A stretch of DNA of 13,239 nucleotides from an uncultured Methylophilus sp. (lineage in GTDB: Bacteria > Pseudomonadota > Gammaproteobacteria > Burkholderiales > Methylophilaceae), in the NCBI GenBank assembly GCA_936943315.1, contig CAKZJM010000126.1:1-13239 (forward strand), written 5' to 3'. This document shows positions 6,942 to 11,854 of the stretch, one piece after another. The translations under genes and the position numbers were made by a program. The number at the start of each line of letters is the position of its first letter. Position 1 is the stretch's first letter. The notes under the pieces are model-generated. The model worked only from the letters and a program-made list of their open reading frames with translations. It ran no database searches and was not told where the DNA came from.

Positions 6942-6985
6942 CCCAAGCTAGAAGAAAACTTGGGTGTGCCTGACTCGAAATCAGG
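6942..6985 (+). other. Two hairpins; the second mimics a tRNA-Ser(CGA) anticodon arm
   Basis: After the lipoprotein stop come CCCAAG...CTTGGG (6942-6947 with 6959-6964) and then CCTGA-CTCGAAA-TCAGG (6969-6985). The second has a 5-bp stem and a 7-base loop with T33, anticodon CGA and A37, exactly as in tRNA-Ser(CGA). No D-arm, T-arm or acceptor surrounds it. It may be a relic of a tRNA or a weak terminator without a T-run. Confidence 0.35.
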
Positions 6986-6997
6986 CATATTTCATGA

Positions 6998-7065
6998 TGG
7001 TGCGAAAAGAGAGACTCGAAATGTCACAAGCGAGGCGCTGGAACCTAAATCCAGTGCGATCTACA
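6998..7065 (-). pseudogene. 5'-truncated tRNA-Leu(UAG) relic
   Basis: Read on the minus strand: the end of a D-arm (TGTAGATCGCA), a perfect anticodon arm CTGGA-TTTAGGT-TCCAG (7038-7054, anticodon UAG at 7045-7047), a variable region starting GCGCC, a T-arm GACAT-TTCGAGT-CTCTC with two broken pairs, then TTTTCGC-A-CCA (6998-7008). The 5' acceptor strand and first half of the D-arm are missing; the terminator of the neighbouring gene sits there instead. It cannot fold as a working tRNA. The encoded CCA shows it came from a bacterial-type tRNA gene or an attachment copy of one. Confidence 0.7.
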
Positions 7066-7066
7066 A

Positions 7067-7097
7067 ATAATAAAGGCCGGAGTATCCAGCCTTTAAT
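7067..7097 (-). terminator. Terminator of the PEP-CTERM gene
   Basis: On the minus strand AAAGGCTGG, loop ATACT, CCGGCCTTT, then TATTATT: a 9-bp stem with one G-T pair, about 20 bases past the stop of the gene ending at 7118. Confidence 0.7.
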
Positions 7098-7117
7098 TTA
7101 TGAAGCTACAGTGATAC

Positions 7118-7732
7118 TTATTTCTTGCCGCGTACAGCAATCCCTATCAGACCTAAACCTGCAAATAGCATAGCTAGGTTTTCTGGCTCTGGAACGGGGT
7201 TAATTACCGCTGTATATTGAAGATTAAAGTTTGAAAGTGAGGAAGATCTCCAATCAGTATCGCCAGGACCGTATAAACGGAAACTACCCGGAAGTCCGCC
7301 GTCAGAGTATGACGCTCCTAAAAATACGCCACCCGTTCTATCGGGCACTCCTACACCAGTAAGATAGCTTACATAGGAACCAGCGGAAAGTTGAAGGTTT
7401 ATTCCGCTGAATGAGAGAGTTTGCGCACCACCGCCGCCATAAAAAGTTGTACTTGAGTACAAGGCTGGTCCAACTGCTTTAGTTCCATCCCAACTTGAAA
7501 TTACAAATTTAATATTGCCCATAAGCCCGGAGGTTACGTAGAACGACCAGTCGGTTAATGTGCCGCCAGCAGTTGTGAACTCTTGGCCGAAACTATTAAT
7601 TTCAGGATTGTTGAAGAAAGTAGGGGTGTCTAGTGTATTGGAATAAACAGTAGCGTTTGCACTGGATATTGAACCGCCAATGAATAGTGAACTTACCAGT
7701 ATCGATTTAATTGATAAAGTCTTAGAAAACAA
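7118..7732 (-). CDS. PEP-CTERM sorting-domain protein
   Basis: 204 residues. It has an N-terminal signal peptide (hydrophobic about 10-20, cleavage near ANA at 25-27). The C-terminal tripartite sorting signal comprises Pro-Glu-Pro at 181-183 (NPVPEPENLA), a membrane helix about 186-199 and a basic end RGKK. Such proteins are processed by exosortase (EpsH/XrtA) in exopolysaccharide-producing Gram-negatives and reach the surface or the EPS matrix. The middle is Gly, Ser and Thr rich (FYGGGGAQTLSFSGINLQLSAGSYVSYL) and looks like a beta-sandwich adhesin or ligand-binding domain of unknown target. The start is TTG at 7732, supported by GGGAG six bases upstream; no in-frame ATG precedes the signal peptide. 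No exosortase is in the window. The gene sits alone in the AT-rich element and ends at its own terminator. Confidence 0.9.
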   Translation of the reverse strand: MFSKTLSIKSILVSSLFIGGSISSANATVYSNTLDTPTFFNNPEINSFGQEFTTAGGTLTDWSFYVTSGLMGNIKFVISSWDGTKAVGPALYSSTTFYGGGGAQTLSFSGINLQLSAGSYVSYLTGVGVPDRTGGVFLGASYSDGGLPGSFRLYGPGDTDWRSSSLSNFNLQYTAVINPVPEPENLAMLFAGLGLIGIAVRGKK

Positions 7733-7915
7733 ATTCTTCTCCCTTGTTGTATTATGTTTTTGAATTATTTACTTACTAAAGCACCAACCACACGCAATGT
7801 AAGTTTAGATAAATCTATCATATTGAAGATTTAATTAATATCACTTAACTATGCAATTTTATGAATCTTTTGCTATTCGTTTAAGGAGTATCAAGTAAGT
7901 GACTTTTACTAAGTT

Positions 7916-7936
7916 GGGGTAACTTTGGGGGGTAAC
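7916..7936 (+). repeat. GGGGTAAC octamer pair at the right end
   Basis: GGGGTAAC at 7916-7923 and again at 7929-7936 (within a run of six G), in the same orientation and nearly the same spacing (5 instead of 4 bases) as the pair at 5972-5991. It lies 51 bases before the attR-like site with no integrase start after it, so it reads as the other arm of the attachment site. Confidence 0.7.
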
Positions 7937-7987
7937 ATAAATATTTAAAATTTATGGAATGGCTTAAATATTAGTGTTTAACGCAAC

Positions 7988-8010
7988 GTTCGGTTCAGGC
8001 TACCGCACCA
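7988..8010 (+). other. Putative right attachment site (degraded tRNA-Leu 3' end)
   Basis: From GTTCGGTTCAGGC to GCACCA, these 23 bases match the last 24 bases of tRNA-Leu (5833-5856) at about 20 positions, with three substitutions and one deleted base. The orientation is the same. The match ends exactly at CCA, as expected for a tRNA 3'-end duplication. Drift is expected in a copy that is no longer part of a working tRNA. Confidence 0.6.
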
Positions 8011-8058
8011 TAAATTACTCTTAAGTAGTACTAATAAGACTAAAAACGAAATACATTC

Positions 8059-8088
8059 AAAGGCTTAGATGAAAATCTGGGCCTTTTT
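8059..8088 (+). terminator. Terminator-like hairpin, probably the old tRNA-Leu terminator
   Basis: AAAGGCTTAGAT, loop GAAA, ATCTGGGCCTTT, then TT: a 12-bp stem with two G-T pairs. It lies about 50 bases beyond the attR-like site, where the original terminator of tRNA-Leu would be before integration. A sequence relative lies at 8392-8421. Confidence 0.65.
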
Positions 8089-8145
8089 CATTTTGTGGCA
8101 TCCATCATGTAGACTTTTACATTTTCCAGTATATTTTTCTCGTAT

Positions 8146-8325
8146 TTACAAAATCGAAGGAAAAGGTAGGGCAACAATACTGGAGATGATGAAGGCAAAG
8201 GTGTTCAGCACTAGCCAACGGGTAAACCTTGGTAATTCGATGTCTTGCTCTTCGAGCAGGCGTTTGCCCCACTGTAAGGCGAGGTAGTAAGCGAGCAGGG
8301 AGAGAATGATGCCGACGATAATCAT
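8146..8325 (-). CDS. Small two-helix membrane protein (59 aa)
   Basis: A 60-codon frame from ATG 8325 to TAA 8146. Residues about 2-17 (IIVGIILSLLAYYLAL) and 38-53 (LVLNTFAFIISSIVAL) are hydrophobic, joined by a polar linker QWGKRLLEEQDIELPRFTRW. The helix-basic linker-helix layout and host-like GC content suggest a real gene outside the AT-rich element. No Shine-Dalgarno is seen; TACACT lies 8 bases before the ATG, so a leaderless transcript is possible. I do not recognise a family. The plus-strand frame covering 8069-8287 is its shadow. Confidence 0.6.
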   Translation of the reverse strand: MIIVGIILSLLAYYLALQWGKRLLEEQDIELPRFTRWLVLNTFAFIISSIVALPFPSIL

Positions 8326-8643
8326 GGTTTAAAGTGTAGCAGGCTGCTGCACAACTCTGTGCTCAATGAGCGTTAAAAAAGGATGTCTTTTAAAAGCTTG
8401 GATGAAAATCCAAGCTTTTTTATTTTCAGGTTGGCCTCAATCTATTTGGCTGATGAATGAAGATCCTCACGCACGTATGTCATGAATAAGAGGTGTCAAA
8501 GCTCGGTATTTGGGTGATGGTTATTCAATTGATTAAAATATTATTGTGATCAACCTTTAAAGTTGCAGTGCAGAAGGCAGCTTTTTACTGATTCTAGTAA
8601 AGCATACGGATGCTTTTATTGGCCCAATATTGATCACTTCGCC
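8326..8643. other. Intergenic region before the EAL gene
   Basis: It holds a terminator hairpin (8392-8421), a weak promoter-like pair TTGGGT (8510-8515) and TAAAAT (8534-8539) with an 18-base spacer, and a hairpin AAAGCAT-ACGG-ATGCTTT (8599-8616) followed by TATT, 28 bases before ATG 8644. The last could act as an attenuator in the leader of the EAL gene. No gene seen. Confidence 0.4.
8392..8421. terminator. Strong orphan terminator hairpin
   Basis: AAAAGCTTGGAT, loop GAAA, ATCCAAGCTTTT, then TT: a perfect 12-bp stem with A and T runs on both sides. No gene ends at it on either strand: the 59-residue gene starts to its left going left, and the EAL gene starts to its right going right. It shares the form and GATGAAAATC core of the hairpin at 8059-8088. 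Confidence 0.75.
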
Positions 8644-10035
8644 ATGCAACAATTATTTATCTCTAAGCTTTTTAAAAGCGAGATTTCACAATCTATCCAG
8701 GACCCACATATTCTGCGTGTGCGGTTGTTGCTGGCCATTGGTATTTGCGTGCCTATCCTCTTGGGCTGCGCATGGAGTGCCTATTACGCTTTGCAGACAA
8801 AATGGCTGTTGATGGCGTGTAACCTGACGCAGGTAGCGTTGGCTTTGTTGGGCATGACTTTATTCAACGCAGGCCGTGATCGTTTGGCGGCTATCTGGAT
8901 GGCGCATGGATTGTTCATCATTATTGCGACGATATGTCTGCTGGATGCGCCTGTTGATGGCGTTGTCAGGTCTGTGCACATGTATTTTCTGCCATTGGCG
9001 GCGGGTACATCGCTTGTATTCAGGAAAGATCATGTTTATTTGCGCGTGATGTTGCCTTTTATCATGCTGGCGGGATGCATGATTTTTGGTTCTTCACACA
9101 TGGGCGTGACGCGCCCGGATTTAATTGCGGATAGCAATATTCGGGTATGGGGCGTGTGGATCAATTACCTGTCAGCCCTGGGGGTACTTGGCGTCGCCCT
9201 GGTGGTGATGCAGACGGATTTAACCATTCGCCACTCCCTGGATGCCGAGATGCGTGAGGCTTTGGCGAAAGGCCATTTTTGTTTGCACTATCAGCCGCAA
9301 GTCGATGCACAAGGCCATATTTTTGGGGCGGAAGCACTTTTGCGTTGGCAACATCCTGTGCGGGGCATGATACCACCTGGGGTATTTATCGCCGCAGCAG
9401 AGGAGACCGGCTTGATTTTGCCGATTGGGGCATGGGTGTTGAAAGAGGCATGCGCGCATTTGGTGGCCTTGGCGCAAGACCCGCAGACGGCGCATCTCAC
9501 GATTGCTGTCAACGTGAGCGCGTCACAACTCCGGCAGCCGGACTTTGTGCAGGAGGTGATGGAGATTGTGACGCGAAGCCAGGCGGACCCTGCGCGTTTG
9601 AAGCTTGAGCTGACTGAAAGTATGCTGGCAAAGGATGTGGATGTCACGATCCAGAAAATGCATGCATTGCGTGAGTTTGGGATCAACTGGTCGCTGGATG
9701 ATTTTGGGACTGGCTATTCTTCGCTACAGTATTTAAAACATTTGCCATTCGATCAATTGAAAATTGACCAGTCTTTTGTGCGGGATTTATTGACCAATGA
9801 AAGTGACAAAGCGATTGTAGAAACCTTGGTTTCCCTGAGTAAAAACCTGCAAATGGTGTTGATTGCAGAAGGGGTGGAAACCAAAGAGCAATTGGATTAT
9901 TTGTTTAACAAGGGCTGCACAAAATATCAGGGTTATCTGTTTAGCAGGCCCTTGCCGATTGAGGGCTTTGAGCATTTTCTGGCGACTTTTCCTGACTCAT
10001 CTGCCAGCAGTGAGCTGCAGGCCCACACGCGTTAG
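8644..10035 (+). CDS. Membrane-bound EAL-domain c-di-GMP phosphodiesterase
   Basis: 463 residues from ATG 8644. The N-terminal half has six membrane helices (about 26-50, 54-75, 80-100, 111-127, 132-150, 167-190), a MASE-like sensor of unknown signal. The EAL domain (about 203-450) hydrolyses cyclic di-GMP to pGpG. The residues I checked for metal binding and catalysis are present: Glu230 (AEALLRW), Asn290 (AVNVSASQL), Glu322 (LELTES), Asp352 and Asp353 (DDFGTGYSSL), Lys373 (LKIDQSFV), Glu409 (AEGVE) and Gln429 (QGYLFSRPLP). It therefore looks active. No GGDEF domain is present. A TTG at 8563 would add 27 residues of unlikely, non-helical sequence, so I prefer 8644, although neither has a good ribosome site. 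It would lower c-di-GMP and so affect biofilm or motility; the link to the nearby PEP-CTERM (EPS) gene is only suggestive. Confidence 0.93.
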   Translation: MQQLFISKLFKSEISQSIQDPHILRVRLLLAIGICVPILLGCAWSAYYALQTKWLLMACNLTQVALALLGMTLFNAGRDRLAAIWMAHGLFIIIATICLLDAPVDGVVRSVHMYFLPLAAGTSLVFRKDHVYLRVMLPFIMLAGCMIFGSSHMGVTRPDLIADSNIRVWGVWINYLSALGVLGVALVVMQTDLTIRHSLDAEMREALAKGHFCLHYQPQVDAQGHIFGAEALLRWQHPVRGMIPPGVFIAAAEETGLILPIGAWVLKEACAHLVALAQDPQTAHLTIAVNVSASQLRQPDFVQEVMEIVTRSQADPARLKLELTESMLAKDVDVTIQKMHALREFGINWSLDDFGTGYSSLQYLKHLPFDQLKIDQSFVRDLLTNESDKAIVETLVSLSKNLQMVLIAEGVETKEQLDYLFNKGCTKYQGYLFSRPLPIEGFEHFLATFPDSSASSELQAHTR

Positions 10036-10041
10036 CACATA

Positions 10042-10827
10042 CTAATCTTTGACTTCAATCAGGTTGCGATACACATGCCAGCTTGCGTGTCCAACCACCG
10101 GCATGGTCAAAATCAGGCCTAGAAAATTTGTCACCAGGCCAAACCCTACCAACACCACAATACAAAATGCCCATAAGCTCATGGTGATCGGGTTGCGGGC
10201 GCAGGTGCGCAGGCTGGTAACGGCGGCTGTCCAGGCACTGGCATTGCGGTCAAGCATGAGTGGCATGGCAATCACGCTGATGCTGAATATGAAAACTGCA
10301 AACAAGGCGCCAGCAGAAAAGTAAATGAACAGGAATGTGGGCTGCTTGAAGGTGAATACATTGATCACCACATCGGCAAAAGTAGGCAGTGCGCCATTGA
10401 AATAATGGGCAAAGATGCTCATAGAAAGCCGGATCCAGGCGAAAAAGACAAGAATCAGTAGCATGGTGAATAACGCAATATTCATCAGGTTGGGTAACCA
10501 GGCGATGAGTGTGGGCGTGAGTGCTGGCGGTTCGCCTGCTTCCATCCGTCTGCTCAAATCATACAGGCCCATGGCGAGAAATGGGCCAAGCAGGAAAAAG
10601 CCCGTGGTAGTCCCGGCCAATAGCCAGTAATTTTCCGCAAAAATGGAGTGTATGATCACGCCGACAGCGGCAAACATCATGCCGTAGAACAGGCTTGCGC
10701 GGCCACCGAGATGGATATCAGTCACCCCCGCGTGCAGCCAGTCAGGAATGATGTGGTATGGTACCTGGCGAATAGAGATGTCATCGTCAGCACTGACTTT
10801 GGATGCTGGTATGTGGTGAATGCGCAT
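10042..10827 (-). CDS. DUF2189 integral membrane protein
   Basis: 261 residues with about five to six membrane helices (about 45-63, 66-88, 109-131, 168-192, 214-240). A polar N-terminus carries IRQVPYHIIPDWLHAGVTD. The central DLSRRMEAGEPP loop and the PLMLDRNASAWTAAVTSLRTCARNP segment are hallmarks I recall for DUF2189, whose function is unknown. A ribosome site AGGGGG lies 8 bases before ATG 10827. It is divergent from the cytochrome oxidase operon, a common neighbourhood for the family in betaproteobacteria as I remember it, so a role linked to respiration or membrane assembly is a guess. Its stop is only 6 bases from that of the EAL gene, with no terminator between them, so the two transcripts probably overlap at their 3' ends. 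Confidence 0.88.
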   Translation of the reverse strand: MRIHHIPASKVSADDDISIRQVPYHIIPDWLHAGVTDIHLGGRASLFYGMMFAAVGVIIHSIFAENYWLLAGTTTGFFLLGPFLAMGLYDLSRRMEAGEPPALTPTLIAWLPNLMNIALFTMLLILVFFAWIRLSMSIFAHYFNGALPTFADVVINVFTFKQPTFLFIYFSAGALFAVFIFSISVIAMPLMLDRNASAWTAAVTSLRTCARNPITMSLWAFCIVVLVGFGLVTNFLGLILTMPVVGHASWHVYRNLIEVKD

Positions 10828-10863
10828 GTGTTTAGCCCCCTGTGAAATCCTGTGACATCATCG

Positions 10864-10896
10864 CGGTCATTTCGTTACTGCCCAGGTAAATGACCG
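10864..10896 (+). other. Stem-loop CGGTCATTT/AAATGACCG
   Basis: A perfect 9-bp stem (10864-10872 with 10888-10896) and a 15-base loop containing CTGCCCAGG. Followed 16 bases later by a strong terminator, it could form the body of a small RNA. Confidence 0.5.
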
Positions 10897-10912
10897 TTGC
10901 AAGCTCAAGCTC

Positions 10913-10948
10913 AAAACAAGTGGTTAGCCCAGCTAACTGCTTGTTTTT
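10913..10948 (+). terminator. Strong intrinsic terminator in the divergent region
   Basis: AAAACAAGTGGTTAGC (10913-10928), loop CCA, GCTAACTGCTTGTTTT (10932-10947), then one more T: a 16-bp stem with two G-T pairs. No annotated gene ends here on either strand, so it must end a non-coding or antisense transcript. The minus-strand T-run is one base shorter, so it may work both ways. Confidence 0.8.
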
Positions 10949-11302
10949 AAATCAATCAACACAAAAACCGTCCCTGTTTCAGCCCGGAACAATTAAGAAT
11001 CTACCACAAAAAAACCTTTGTATGAAAGTGGGGCGATTGGGCCGCTGTAAGTTTCTTGCTTGTTGCTTCTGCGTGGTTTTTTGCCCTTTTGCAACATGAT
11101 TAAAACAGGCTATTAAGTCATTCTGCGGTGGTTAATTTGCCTATGATTGAGCGCCGATTTGGCACTGAAAGCGGCCCAATAAAAAAGTTTTCTTGCAGTG
11201 GTTGTGAGCCTATTTGTTAAACCCTTTGCCGTCATAAATTTACATTGATGACAGGTGTAATCGCATTTTTATGTCTTGTCACTCAGGTCGTCTTGTGCTA
11301 AT

Positions 11303-11343
11303 TTACAACATGTAACAAATTTGTAACTAAACGTAATTTAGTT
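11303..11343. promoter_or_regulatory. Overlapping palindromes upstream of the cox operon
   Basis: TTACA-ACA-TGTAA (11303-11315), the palindrome ACAAATTTGT (11315-11324) and AACTAAA-CGTAA-TTTAGTT (11325-11343) lie end to end, 30-70 bases before the DUF2244 start. TGTAAC occurs twice, 11 bases apart (11311 and 11322), one helical turn. This looks like an operator for a dimeric regulator; which one is unknown. Confidence 0.45.
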
Positions 11344-11372
11344 GCTACAGGCTAAATTCTGGGTTGGCAAAC

Positions 11373-11834
11373 ATGTTATCTATTTGCGAAACACACTGCA
11401 TTACCAAACCGAATGCATCGGCTTCCACAGAAAGTGTGTTGAAGCTTTTGCTGAGTCTGGTCGTGCTTTCAGGGCTGATAGCGATGGCTTTTTTTCATAT
11501 CGGTGCCTGGATGGTGTTGCCATTTGCTGGCTTGGAATTAGTGTTGGTTGTTCTTGCGTTTGTGGTGGTATTACGTCACCGGGGTGATTACGAAAAAATC
11601 ACATTTGTCGAGAACGAGATTGAAATTGAACAAAGTGTGCTCGGAAAAATAAAACACGTTCGCTTTCAGTGCTATTGGACCCGAGTAACGCTCAGGGAAG
11701 GTGAGGACGGTAAAACGTCGCTTTGGATTGGGTCCCATAATCAAGAAGTTGAGTTTGGTCGAGATACCATGGATAACGAGCAACGTGAACAAGTGGCATC
11801 TCATCTCAAGCGGATACTTTTAAAAACTAAATAA
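11373..11834 (+). CDS. DUF2244 membrane protein
   Basis: 153 residues from ATG 11373; a TTG three codons earlier (11364) is possible. After a polar N-terminus come two membrane helices (about 23-41 and 44-67) with the family hallmark GAWMVLPFAGLEL between them, then a basic turn (LRHRGDYE) and a cytoplasmic beta-rich domain of about 85 residues with EKITFVENEIEIEQ, RVTL and VEFGR. DUF2244 proteins are typically encoded next to coxB; their biochemical role is not known to me. coxB follows after 20 bases with its own good ribosome site, so the three genes 11373-13239 form an operon. Palindromes lie just upstream and probably control it. Confidence 0.85.
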   Translation: MLSICETHCITKPNASASTESVLKLLLSLVVLSGLIAMAFFHIGAWMVLPFAGLELVLVVLAFVVVLRHRGDYEKITFVENEIEIEQSVLGKIKHVRFQCYWTRVTLREGEDGKTSLWIGSHNQEVEFGRDTMDNEQREQVASHLKRILLKTK

Positions 11835-11854
11835 CTGGATTTTGGAGTGATTAG

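Larger units (their letters stand above)
5857..8010. mobile_element. Decayed tRNA-Leu-integrated mini-island (about 2.15 kb)
   Basis: This AT-rich stretch has the outline of an integrative element. It begins at the tRNA-Leu(CAA) 3' end. It carries the start of a P4-type integrase at the expected place and orientation. It has GGGGTAAC clusters near both ends (5972-6019 and 7916-7936), and it ends at a near copy of the tRNA 3' end (7988-8010). Base composition and codon use are more AT-rich than the flanking host genes. The cargo is a possible small membrane protein, a lipoprotein, a PEP-CTERM protein and tRNA-like relics. With only 17 integrase codons left it cannot move by itself. It may be the remains of a longer island after an internal deletion, or the leftovers of two insertions. 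Confidence 0.65.
7733..8058. other. Gene-free AT-rich right end of the element
   Basis: I see no credible gene here. It holds the upstream region of the PEP-CTERM gene, including the palindrome TAGATAAATCTA (7807-7818). Two GGGGTAAC octamers and the attR-like tRNA 3' copy follow, and then about 50 bases before a terminator-like hairpin. No clear promoter was found for the PEP-CTERM gene. Confidence 0.6.
10828..11372. other. Divergent intergenic region before the cox operon
   Basis: 545 bases without a credible gene. It holds a two-hairpin unit (10864-10948), an AT-rich middle in which I see nothing convincing, and a palindrome-rich segment (11303-11343) just ahead of the DUF2244 gene. The cox operon and DUF2189 promoters must lie here; I could not fix either with confidence. 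Confidence 0.6.

Noticed and set aside
6998..7065. Functional tRNA-Leu(UAG) on the minus strand
   Set aside because: The 5' acceptor strand and part of the D-arm are missing and the T-stem is broken, so it is recorded as a relic.
8069..8287. Plus-strand 72-codon frame
   Set aside because: It starts inside a terminator hairpin and its protein has no domain-like character. The minus-strand 59-residue membrane protein explains the coding signal.
8563..8643. TTG start at 8563 giving a 490-residue EAL protein
   Set aside because: The extra 27 residues look unlike the start of a membrane sensor and run through a hairpin; ATG 8644 gives a natural N-terminus.
5857..8643. Defence, toxin-antitoxin or CRISPR system in the accessory region
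   Set aside because: I looked on both strands and found no nuclease, helicase, toxin-antitoxin pair or spaced repeat array. Any defence or recognition role for the cargo would be speculation.
11036..11180. 10-base inverted repeat ATTGGGCCGC / GCGGCCCAAT, about 125 bases apart
   Set aside because: It is short and widely spaced, with no matching structure between the arms; it could easily be chance.
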